64,000 nucleotides of DNA from Streptomyces anulatus (GTDB lineage Bacteria > Actinomycetota > Actinomycetes > Streptomycetales > Streptomycetaceae), in assembly GCF_000721175.1 (NCBI RefSeq), contig NZ_JOEZ01000037.1:1-64000 (forward strand), given 5' to 3'. Below are positions 25,077-32,265 of this stretch, piece after piece. The stretch's first letter is position 1; each line of letters starts with the position of its first letter. The translations under genes and the position numbers were made by a program. The notes under the pieces were generated by a model that was not told where the DNA came from, searched no databases, and saw only the letters and a program-made list of their open reading frames with translations.

Positions 25077-25703
25077 TCACTCGGTCCCGTGCTTCGCGGG
25101 CCGGGCGTGCGCCAGCAGAAACTCGGTCGCCCGTGCGATGGCCTCGGCGGACGTGCCGTGGACGGCCTCCGACTCGTCCTCCTGCAGGTCCGCGCCCGTG
25201 GCGGTGTACCACCAGGCGTCGGCGCCCGGATCGTGGTGGACAACCGCGTCGCCGCCCGCGTAGTGGAGCGGGATGGACTCGCTGGCGGACTTCTTCGGCA
25301 CCGCGTGGGGCCACTTGAGGCGGGCCGACTGGCGCTTGATGCCGCCCCAGGCCGCGCCGAGCTGCGCGTAACTGGATCCGCCACGCCCGGCGACGGTGGC
25401 CGCGCTCTCGGCCAGCCGGTCGACGGACCGCTTGGCTTCGTAGAGCGACCGCAACACCGCCAGCTGCACATCGGGAGCGGCCATGAGTGCGGCGTCGAAG
25501 GGTTTACCGGCGGTGCGATAGGCGAGCGCCCGCGTCGAGATCCGCTCGGCCAGCGCCTGGGCCGCGGCGAGCACCTGCTCGTCCATGGCGAACGCGTCGC
25601 CGTCGCCGGGCTCGTTCCAGGCGGGGTCCACCGGGGTCAGGACCGTGGGCCAGAAGTTCTCATCGCTCTGATCGGGGGTGGGGATCGCCCTCACATCATC
25701 CAT
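25077..25703 (-). CDS. Unknown protein with an HTH-like segment, leaderless
   Basis: 208 residues. Helical N-terminal half with VLAAAQALAERISTRALAYR. Then SYAQLGAAWGGIKRQSARLK (about 117-136) resembles the S-x-x-x-I-G-x-x-x-G-x-x-R-Q-x-A helix-turn-helix found in short actinobacterial DNA-binding proteins. A C-terminal alpha/beta part has PLHYAGGDAVVHHDPGADAW and ATGADLQEDESEAVHG. I do not recognise a named family. Its promoter is well formed and predicts a leaderless transcript. An IS5 remnant abuts its 3' end. Confidence 0.7.
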   Translation of the reverse strand: MDDVRAIPTPDQSDENFWPTVLTPVDPAWNEPGDGDAFAMDEQVLAAAQALAERISTRALAYRTAGKPFDAALMAAPDVQLAVLRSLYEAKRSVDRLAESAATVAGRGGSSYAQLGAAWGGIKRQSARLKWPHAVPKKSASESIPLHYAGGDAVVHHDPGADAWWYTATGADLQEDESEAVHGTSAEAIARATEFLLAHARPAKHGTE

Positions 25704-25709
25704 GCGACA

Positions 25710-25738
25710 ATTTTAACTGTCATCGAACAGGTTCGCAA
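25710..25738 (-). promoter_or_regulatory. Promoter TTGCGA-17-TAAAAT, leaderless
   Basis: On the minus strand TTGCGA (25738-25733) and TAAAAT (25715-25710) are 17 bases apart. The -10 ends six bases before the ATG at 25703, so transcription would begin at or next to the start codon. Confidence 0.65.
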
Positions 25739-25756
25739 TCATTTATGTCGACTTCC

Positions 25757-26158
25757 GTCGCCGACAGGTTCACCTGTCACCGATGGAGTCCAGCAGCATC
25801 TGACCGACCCATGGAAGGCCGACCTCGTCGCGGCGGCGGGGAAGCCCGCCGCCGCGGCCACCCGGGACGAACGGCCGGCCGCTGCACCCGAGGCGCCTTC
25901 CAGAGCGCCACTCAGGCCGAGCTCCTGCTCCTGCCCCTGCTCGAAGGATCGACGAACCGCGCACACGCGACCGTCCGGGAACCCGTGACGGAACGGTGGG
26001 CGCCGTCCCCAGCGTGGGCGGCCGACGACCCGGCCGCGCTCGACCGGTTTCGCCCACCTCGCGGCCGACCGGCCCGTGGCCGTACGAATCCTCGACCTCA
26101 AAACGGCTGGACCCCGCCACGCGGCGGGCCGTCGTCGAGCGCACCGCCGACGCCCTGA
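25757..26158 (+). pseudogene. Possible decayed gene, unassigned
   Basis: Plus-strand pieces in changing frames look protein-like: QHLTDPWKADLVAAAGKP, then AELLLLPLLEGSTNRAHATV and REPVTERWAPSPAWAADDPA, then AADRPVAVRILDLK and KRLDPATRRAVVERTADALN. No single frame covers the region and no family is recognised. It may be a frameshifted gene of about 130 residues whose 3' end touches OhrR. Confidence 0.3.
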
Positions 26159-26159
26159 A

Positions 26160-26648
26160 TCAGCAGGCGTCGACGGCCTCCCCCAGGGCGGCGGTGAGGC
26201 GGCCCAGGACTTCCTGCAGCCCGAGGACCTCGTCCACGGACAGGCCGGTGGCGGCCAGCACTCCACGGGGGACGGTCAGCGCGCGGTCGCGCAGTCGCGC
26301 ACCCTGGTCGGTCAGGTCGATCAGGACGGAGCGTTCGTCCTCGCGGCTGCGTTCGCGTCGGACCAGTCCGGCCGTCTCCAGGCGCTTGAGCAGCGGCGAG
26401 AGGGTTCCGGAGTCCAGATGGAGACGCTCCCCGATGGCCTTGACCGACTGCGGGCCGTGCTCCCACAGGACCAGCATGACCAGGTACTGCGAGTAGGTGA
26501 GACCGAGGCCCTTCAGCGCCTGCCGGTAGAAGCCGCCGAACGCGCGCGACGCGGCGTGCAGCGAGAAGCAGACCTGGTGGTCCAGCCGCAACAGTTCCGC
26601 GTCGGGGACGGCGGCGAGGTCGGGCGAGGCGCTCGGGACAGTGGTCAT
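26160..26648 (-). CDS. ohrR: OhrR, organic-hydroperoxide-sensing MarR repressor
   Basis: 162 residues. The MarR winged helix is at about 55-120 (LTYSQYLVMLVLWEHGPQSV, LHLDSGTLSPLLKRLETAGL, RRERSREDERSVLIDLT). The peroxide-sensing Cys27 in LDHQVCFSLHAASR is the OhrR hallmark; no second Cys is placed for a 2-Cys mechanism, though a Cys is the last residue. Oxidation of Cys27 should release the protein from the operator in the gap to the divergent ohr gene. Confidence 0.93.
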   Translation of the reverse strand: MTTVPSASPDLAAVPDAELLRLDHQVCFSLHAASRAFGGFYRQALKGLGLTYSQYLVMLVLWEHGPQSVKAIGERLHLDSGTLSPLLKRLETAGLVRRERSREDERSVLIDLTDQGARLRDRALTVPRGVLAATGLSVDEVLGLQEVLGRLTAALGEAVDAC

Positions 26649-26680
26649 GGAACCAGCGTACCGCCGGCCACGTCATTGAG

Positions 26681-26706
26681 TTGTGCACAATTAAGTTGTG
26701 TGCAAT
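26681..26706. promoter_or_regulatory. OhrR operator: two TTGTGxxCAA boxes
   Basis: TTGTGCACAA (26681-26690, perfect palindrome) and TTGTGTGCAA (26696-26705) lie 5 bases apart in the AT-rich centre of the ohrR-ohr gap. Both resemble known OhrR half-palindromes and would control both genes. Confidence 0.75.
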
Positions 26707-26761
26707 CTTTAGGGCAGTGGCCGCGACCATCCCGGTCGAGGCTCCGGAGGAGGATCACCCC

Positions 26762-27172
<411 letters not shown>

Positions 27173-27218
27173 TCGCCTCCTTTCCGCTCCGTACCCGCCC
27201 AGACCACACCGTTGCCGC

Positions 27219-27257
27219 AGCGGGGGCCGACCGAGCACGCCTCGGCCGGCCCCCGCT
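27219..27257. terminator. Terminator-like hairpin between convergent genes
   Basis: AGCGGGGGCCG / CGGCCCCCGCT extended inward by CCGAG / CTCGG (one mismatch between) and a 5-base loop. It ends both ohr and the hydrolase fusion gene. Confidence 0.75.
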
Positions 27258-27282
27258 CCTCACGGTGTCAGATAGTCAGTTG

Positions 27283-28821
27283 TCACCCCTTCAAGCGGGC
27301 CAGCACCGCGTCCACCGCGCGGTGGACGGCCTCGCGGGCCCCGTCGACCGGGTCGAGCGTCTCGAAGCCGTGGCGTCCGTCCGGTACGTCGATCACCTCG
27401 ACGTTCGCTCCGCAGCGGGCGGCCTCGGCCAGGAACTCTTCGACGGTCGCGGCGATCTCGGCGCTCTCGCGTCCCGCCCGGACCAGCACGAGGGGCAGTT
27501 GACCGGCGTGGGAGACCGCCCGGACCGGGTGGAAGCGGGCGTCGGCCAGTCCCCAGCTCGGCAGCGGCGAGAGGATCGGGTAGTTCGCCGCCACGCAGCG
27601 CAGCCACGCCGGGGGCTTCGACAGCCAGTCCGCGGAGAGCGGGCCCCCGCCCGAGAAGAACCACAGGGCGACCCGGTCCTCGTCCACCCGAGGATCGGCG
27701 CGCACCCGCTCCACCGCGTCGGCCACGTCCTCGGCGGCCGTCCCGTAGTCGGCCACGGAGTGCAGGCGGTGGTCGAGCGTCACGCCCACGGCTCCCTGCC
27801 CGGCGACGTGGCGCGCGTATCCCGTCAGGGTCGGCCAGTCCCGGGGCGTGGGCCGCGCCTCGGCGGGCACCGGTCCGCCGTGCACGAACACCACGGCCGG
27901 GTGCGGGCCCGGACCGTCCGGCAGGTACAGGTCGGTGTTCCCGGTCCGTTCGCGGGGCCGTTCGGGTACGTCGAGGAGGAACGGCCGCAGATGGGCCGGC
28001 GGGTGCGTGGCGTCGGCGGAGGTCAGCCTGTGGCCCCCGCCGGACGCGGCCTCGATCAGGGTCGCGGCCAGCTCGGCTGGGCAGGACAGCATCGGCCAGT
28101 GCCCCGTGGGCAGTTCGAAGAGGGCCACCCGGGCCTCGGCCAGGGCCCGGAGGGCGGGATCGCCGACGTCCACCATGATCTGGAGCATCTCGATGCCCGG
28201 TCCGTTGCCGGTGCACAGCACCCCGGTCACGGGCACCGCGGCCACGGCGCCGGTGAGCCGCAGCGGCTGGAGCAGTGTGCCCAGCGGCTGCGGCGCCGCG
28301 AGGGCGGTGAGCCCGTCGAGCGCCGCATCGGAGAGGCCCGCGGTGCTCCCCCAGCGGGACCAGGCGTCCCGGGCCGGGGGCGGCAGCTCACCGCCGGTGG
28401 CCGGCCCCCCGTTTCCGGCGGCGCGCTCCGCCACCTCCGCGCGCAGGCGCTGGTCGGGTACGGCGGCCAGGGCGGGGACGCCGTCCCTCGGCATCCCGGC
28501 GTCCAGGTGGACGATCCGTGCGATCGCCCCGGCCCGCCGGTCGGCCGCGCCGAGCACCGGGTGGATGCCGTAGTCGTGGCCGACGAGCACGATCTCCCGG
28601 CAGGGCTCCGCCGCCACCGAGTCGATGACCGCGAGCACGTCGGCGATATGTGTCTCCAGGTCGATGCCCCCGCCTGGGGCGCCGGAACCGCCGGGGCGTC
28701 CGCCGAGTCCGGTGAGCGCCGCGATGCGTACCCCGGCGCCGTCCGCCGTCAGCCGCGCGGCGGTGTCCCGCCACACGTGCGGGCCGGTGAACGCCCCGGC
28801 CACCAGGATGAATACGGTCAT
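27283..28821 (-). CDS. Tandem alpha/beta-hydrolase fusion protein
   Basis: 512 residues with two hydrolase domains in one chain. Domain 1 (1-265) begins MTVFILVAGAFTGPHVW, has GHDYG at 81-85 where Asp83 replaces the usual Ser, and ends near ELPTGHWPML, resembling short esterase/salicylate-binding-like hydrolases. Domain 2 (about 285-512) has HGGP near 314, the elbow FFSGGGP with Ser near 390, and DGRHGFETLD with the His near the C-terminus, like dienelactone-hydrolase or acetylesterase types. ATG at 28821 has GAGGAGG 3-4 bases upstream. Divergent MerR gene suggests ligand induction. Substrates unknown; the join of two enzymes hints at consecutive ester/lactone cleavage. Confidence 0.85.
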   Translation of the reverse strand: MTVFILVAGAFTGPHVWRDTAARLTADGAGVRIAALTGLGGRPGGSGAPGGGIDLETHIADVLAVIDSVAAEPCREIVLVGHDYGIHPVLGAADRRAGAIARIVHLDAGMPRDGVPALAAVPDQRLRAEVAERAAGNGGPATGGELPPPARDAWSRWGSTAGLSDAALDGLTALAAPQPLGTLLQPLRLTGAVAAVPVTGVLCTGNGPGIEMLQIMVDVGDPALRALAEARVALFELPTGHWPMLSCPAELAATLIEAASGGGHRLTSADATHPPAHLRPFLLDVPERPRERTGNTDLYLPDGPGPHPAVVFVHGGPVPAEARPTPRDWPTLTGYARHVAGQGAVGVTLDHRLHSVADYGTAAEDVADAVERVRADPRVDEDRVALWFFSGGGPLSADWLSKPPAWLRCVAANYPILSPLPSWGLADARFHPVRAVSHAGQLPLVLVRAGRESAEIAATVEEFLAEAARCGANVEVIDVPDGRHGFETLDPVDGAREAVHRAVDAVLARLKG

Positions 28822-28891
28822 GGTTCCTCCTCGTCACGTTGTCTCCCGCGCACCGGCCCGATCCCCCGGCAGCGCCTCGCCGGTACCGTAG

Positions 28892-28913
28892 GAACTCCCC
28901 CTGGTGGAGGTTC
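28892..28913. promoter_or_regulatory. MerR-type dyad overlapping the merR ribosome site
   Basis: GAACTCCCCCTGGTGGAGGT plus TC forms an imperfect 22-bp dyad (GAAC...GTTC ends, CC/GG inner pairs) as seen in MerR-family promoters. It contains the GGTGGAGG ribosome site of the regulator, so binding could block its own translation start region as well. Confidence 0.5.
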
Positions 28914-28915
28914 AA

Positions 28916-30013
28916 GTGTTCTCGTCGTACGACGGCCTGTGCACCATCGGTGAACTCGCCGAGCACGCGGGCGTCAGCGTCAAGACCGTCCGCTTCTACT
29001 CGGACCGCGGACTGCTGCCGGAGGCGTCCCGGAGCGTCGGCGGGCACCGGAGGTACGCCCCGGACGCCGTGGAGCGGCTGGCCATGATCCGCTCCCTGCG
29101 CGGCCTCGACCTGCCGGTTCCCGAAGTGCGCCGCATCCTCGACGAGCAGGACGAGCGGGACGGGGCCGGGACGGAAGGTGCGGGTGGCGCGGGCGGTGCG
29201 TTGGAGGACGCCGTGGCCGGCCGGCTGCGCACGCTGGGGTCCGAGCTCGCGGCGCTGCGCTGGCGGGAGGCCGCGCTCCGGCTGGTGCAGGAGTGCCCGC
29301 CGGCCGAACGGCCCGGCCGGCTGCGGCTGGTCGGGGCGGTCGCCGCCCCGCCGAGCACCGCCTCACTGGCCCGTTTCTGGCGTGCGTGGCTGCCGCCCCG
29401 GATGCCTGCCCGCTCCGTCACCGCGTTCCTGGAGGCGGCGGTGCCGGACCCTCCCGACGATCCCCAACCGGCCCAGGTCCTCGCCTTCGCCCGGCTGCAC
29501 GCCTTCGTGACCCGTCCGTGCGGCGGCGGGGGCGGTGGCTCCTGCCAGCCCCGGGCGCACGGTGTCGCGGGGGCTCGTGCGTCGGCCGTGCTGTACGCGG
29601 GTCTTGCCGAGGCGTACGACCTGGCGGGCGGGGAACTGCGCCGAGGTGCGGTGCCCGCTCCCGGTGAGGCGCTGGACGGGTTCGTGGACGCGTACGCCGG
29701 CACGTACGGCGCCCACGACACGCCCGGCTTCCGGCGCCTGCTGGCCGGTCGGCTCGCGACCGATCCGCGCATCGACCGGTACTGGGACCTGACCGCAGAG
29801 GTGATCAGCGCTCCCGGCGGCCGCCCCGAGCCGACCCCGGGTTCCGCGCACGACTGGCTTCTGGCGGCGCTGGAAGCCCAGTTGGAGACGGCGGACGTCC
29901 TCGACGGTGCGGGAAGCGCGTGTGCCGGTGCGGGGCAGGATTCCGCCGCCTCACCCGTACCGGACCAGGCGCGGGCCGTCCCCACCCCGGTGAGCGGGGC
30001 GCAGTACGGGTAA
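28916..30013 (+). CDS. MerR-family transcriptional regulator
   Basis: 365 residues from a GTG at 28916; GGTGGAGG lies 5 bases upstream, so the in-frame GTG at 28904 is rejected. The MerR helix-turn-helix is IGELAEHAGVSVKTVRFYSD (11-30) and the wing GLLPEASRSVGGHRRYAPDA. The long C-terminal part (100-365) has a Gly-rich loop (CGGGGGGSCQP) and helical segments (GEALDGFVDAYAGTYGAHDT) typical of drug- or small-molecule-binding MerR proteins. It should control the divergent hydrolase fusion. Confidence 0.9.
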   Translation: MFSSYDGLCTIGELAEHAGVSVKTVRFYSDRGLLPEASRSVGGHRRYAPDAVERLAMIRSLRGLDLPVPEVRRILDEQDERDGAGTEGAGGAGGALEDAVAGRLRTLGSELAALRWREAALRLVQECPPAERPGRLRLVGAVAAPPSTASLARFWRAWLPPRMPARSVTAFLEAAVPDPPDDPQPAQVLAFARLHAFVTRPCGGGGGGSCQPRAHGVAGARASAVLYAGLAEAYDLAGGELRRGAVPAPGEALDGFVDAYAGTYGAHDTPGFRRLLAGRLATDPRIDRYWDLTAEVISAPGGRPEPTPGSAHDWLLAALEAQLETADVLDGAGSACAGAGQDSAASPVPDQARAVPTPVSGAQYG

Positions 30014-30189
30014 CGCGCCGCTCTTCACGCCCTCCACCACGTCGAGCTCGCACGGTGGGGCAGCCCGCCCTCACCTTCACGGCGTCGGGCCTCGAACCTG
30101 CCGTCGGTCCTGTTGAAGCGGGCCGCGCGCAATGGCCTGGAGGAGCGGGACCGGCCCGGCCGGAGCGGCGGCGACCGGGGTGCGCCACC

Positions 30190-30370
30190 CAGGCCCGCAT
30201 GGTCGAGGACGCCGCGGAGGTGCTGCGCGAGCAGGGCGTCGACCGCACCACGCTGGACGGCATCCGGGACCGCACCGGCACGAGCAGAAGCCGGCTCTTC
30301 CCCCACCTCCCCCGGCGGGAAGGTGCGAACTGCTCCTCCGCGGCGGACTCCTGGAAGACCACTGCCCCTT
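30190..30370 (+). pseudogene. N-terminal remnant of a TetR regulator
   Basis: ARMVEDAAEVLREQGVDRTT and LDGIRDRTGTSRSRLFPHLP form a TetR helix-turn-helix, followed by a frame change at the GGK position and loss of the ligand domain. It points toward the intact TetR gene on the other strand. Confidence 0.55.
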
Positions 30371-30391
30371 TTGGACGCCCGGCCCCTGCGG

Positions 30392-31054
30392 TCAGCCGGC
30401 GGCGTGCGGTCCGAAACGTCCGGGGGCCAGGGTCGCCAGCAGCGAGGTGACCACGAGGTCGGTCGAGGCGGCCATGTCCACGGAGTCCGGCGACAGGAGC
30501 CACTGGACCTGGAGGCCGTCCATGACCGCGATGATGGCGTTGGCCGCGTTGTCGGTCAGGTCCGCCCGCTCGGCGGGCAGTTCGCAGGCCTCGCGCAGGG
30601 CGTCGGCGACGAAGGCGCGCAGCCCGTGGTAGCGGTCGCGGAAGTAGTCCTGGGCGGGGTGGTCGTCGGTGACGGACTCCGCGGAGAGCACCGCGTACAG
30701 CCGGACGATGCCCTCGCGTTCGGCGTTGAGCAGCGCGGTGTTCACCAGGTGGCGCAGGAAGTCCAGCCCGTGGGGGCGGTCGGGGCCGAGGTGCTCGATG
30801 TCCTTCTGGTCGCGCAGTTCGAGGACGCTGGTGAGGAGCAGGGCCTTGGAGCGGAAGTAGTGCAGGACCCCTGCCTGTGTGAGGCCGACCCGGTCCGCGA
30901 TCTCGGCGAGCGAGGCGTTGTTGTAGCCGCGGGCGGCGAAGGCGTCCATGGCGATGGTCAGGATGTCCTTCTGTCGCTGCCGGGCTTCCGGGCTGCGCGG
31001 CGTGCGGGGCCTGGCAGGAGTGCGTGCCGGTCTGCCCACTGACTGGTTGCTCAC
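30392..31054 (-). CDS. TetR-family transcriptional regulator
   Basis: 220 residues. After a Pro/Arg-rich start, the DNA-binding domain is at about 25-75: RQKDILTIAMDAFAARGYNN, ASLAEIADRVGLTQAGVLHY with the recognition helix QAGVLHYF. The C-terminal domain LLNAEREGIVRLYAVLSAES and ANAIIAVMDGLQVQWLL belongs to the BetI/TetR_C_6-like group. Such regulators often control sugar hydrolases; here the divergent neighbour is the stump of a glycosidase at 31063, consistent with that. Confidence 0.88.
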   Translation of the reverse strand: MSNQSVGRPARTPARPRTPRSPEARQRQKDILTIAMDAFAARGYNNASLAEIADRVGLTQAGVLHYFRSKALLLTSVLELRDQKDIEHLGPDRPHGLDFLRHLVNTALLNAEREGIVRLYAVLSAESVTDDHPAQDYFRDRYHGLRAFVADALREACELPAERADLTDNAANAIIAVMDGLQVQWLLSPDSVDMAASTDLVVTSLLATLAPGRFGPHAAG

Positions 31055-31062
31055 CGGTTCAG

Positions 31063-31716
31063 CTTAAGCCTGCCGGAGGCCTGGTGAAGATCTTCCGGGC
31101 AGCGGGGACCCAGAACCGCGACGGCAGCCGCGCGGCCGTCGTCGTCAACACCGCTTCCGGGTCGCAGCGGTTCTCCCTGACGGACGACGGCAGGTCGCTC
31201 GCGTACACCCTGCCCGCCGGGGCCGTCGCCACCTTCACCTGGGACGGGAACGGCGGAACGACCGATCCGCCCGCGGGCTCCGTCGACCCCACCGCGTGGT
31301 ACCAGGTGCGGAACGCCAACAGCGGGGCCTGCCTCGACGCGGCCGACTGGGGTACGGAGAACGGCACCGCGCTGCAGCAGTGGGCCTGCGGGACCGGGGC
31401 CAACCAGGGATGGCAGTTCACGCCGACCGACGGCGGCCACTACCAGGTGGTCAACCGGCACAACGCGAAGGCCTGGGACGTCGACGGCGGTCCCGGGGCG
31501 ACCGCCGACGACACCAGGGTGCACCTGTGGTCGTACGAGGGCGGCGTCAACCAGCAGTGGCGGCCGGAGTCCCTGGCCGGCGGGCGGTACCGCTTCGTCG
31601 CCCGCCACAGCGGCAAGTGCCTCGGCGTCGACAACTCCTCGACGGCCGATGCCGCAAGGCTCTCGCAACAGCCCTGCTCCGACTCCCCGGCCCAGGCGTT
31701 CACCCTGGCCGGCTGA
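31063..31716 (+). pseudogene. C-terminal stump of a lectin-bearing glycoside hydrolase (GH30-like)
   Basis: The frame has no start with ribosome site. It opens with VKIFRAAGTQNRDGSRAAVV and VNTASGSQRFSLTDD, the beta-sandwich tail of GH30-type glycosidases. A Pro/Gly/Thr linker leads into a ricin-type lectin domain (about 90-218) with repeated QxW motifs: LQQWACG, NQQWRPE and the Cys pairs. The catalytic barrel (some 400 residues) is absent; the cut lies at the TetR gene. Probably left by a deletion. Confidence 0.8.
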
Positions 31717-31734
31717 CGCGGCGGGCGTGCCGGG

Positions 31735-31772
31735 ACCGCAGCGGCTCTCCGGGCGGGGGGAGCCGCTGCGGT
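31735..31772. terminator. Terminator-like hairpin between convergent units
   Basis: Perfect 13-bp stem ACCGCAGCGGCTC / GAGCCGCTGCGGT with a 12-base loop, just after the lectin domain stop. Confidence 0.7.
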
Positions 31773-31822
31773 ACACGCGCTCGGCGGCTCCCCACGTCCG
31801 GAGAGGCACCGTCCGGCGCGGG

Positions 31823-32100
31823 TCAGGCGTGCCGCGCCAGCCAGTCGGCGTGGCGGGCGGGGGCGATACGGGCGCCGACCTTCGGGGTCAGGACTTCGCC
31901 GTTGACCGCGGCGAACATCCCAGCGGTGTCGTCGGTGGTCACCGAGCGGCTGTCGCCCTTGGCGCGGAGCGTGATGATGCCCAGCTCGGCCGATGCGTAG
32001 GCGTCGGGCCCGGCGAGGTCGACAGTGCCCTGGAGCGGCGTGCCGACCGCGACCCCGGCGACGGTGGCGGCGAGGTCCACGGCGGCGACCGGCTGGGCGG
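31823..32100 (-). pseudogene. C-terminal fragment of an NmrA/SDR-type oxidoreductase
   Basis: About 90 residues: QPVAAVDLAATVAGVAVGTP, VDLAGPDAYASAELGIITLR, MFAAVNGEVLTPKVGARIAP and the end ADWLARHA. This matches the C-terminal part of NAD(P)-binding SDR proteins of the NmrA group. The Rossmann half is missing; upstream is the HelD promoter region. Confidence 0.65.
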
Positions 32101-32144
32101 CCGGGGCGCGCTGCCGTTCCGGGAGGGAGTCGGGGGCACGAAAA

Positions 32145-32174
32145 ATCCCCGGACCGTAATTGCGGTCCGGGGAT
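32145..32174. terminator. 12-bp hairpin overlapping the helD promoter
   Basis: ATCCCCGGACCG / CGGTCCGGGGAT with a 6-base loop. On the minus strand it is followed by ATTTTTC, the form of an intrinsic terminator. Its right arm overlaps the proposed -35 of the plus-strand promoter. Confidence 0.65.
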
Positions 32175-32189
32175 TGTCCCGCGTATATT
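32160..32189 (+). promoter_or_regulatory. Promoter TTGCGG-18-TATATT for the HelD-like gene
   Basis: TTGCGG at 32160-32165 and TATATT at 32184-32189 with an 18-base spacer, an unusually good sigma-70/HrdB-like promoter for this GC content. Start of transcription would be near 32196. Confidence 0.65.
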
Positions 32190-32195
32190 GAATTC

Positions 32196-32233
32196 TTCTG
32201 CGCTCACGCAGAAAGGCCCCACTCGGGGGCCTT
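32196..32233 (+). promoter_or_regulatory. Structured leader: two adjacent hairpins upstream of helD
   Basis: TTCTGCG / CGCAGAA (loop CTCA, 32196-32213) and AAGGCCCC / GGGGCCTT (5-base loop, 32213-32233) touch each other. The second could stop transcription only weakly as it lacks a U run. The first lies at the predicted 5' end of the mRNA. An in-frame open stretch without AUG covers both. Confidence 0.5.
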
Positions 32234-32265
32234 ATGAGAACGAACATAACTGGCGGGGAGCCGTT

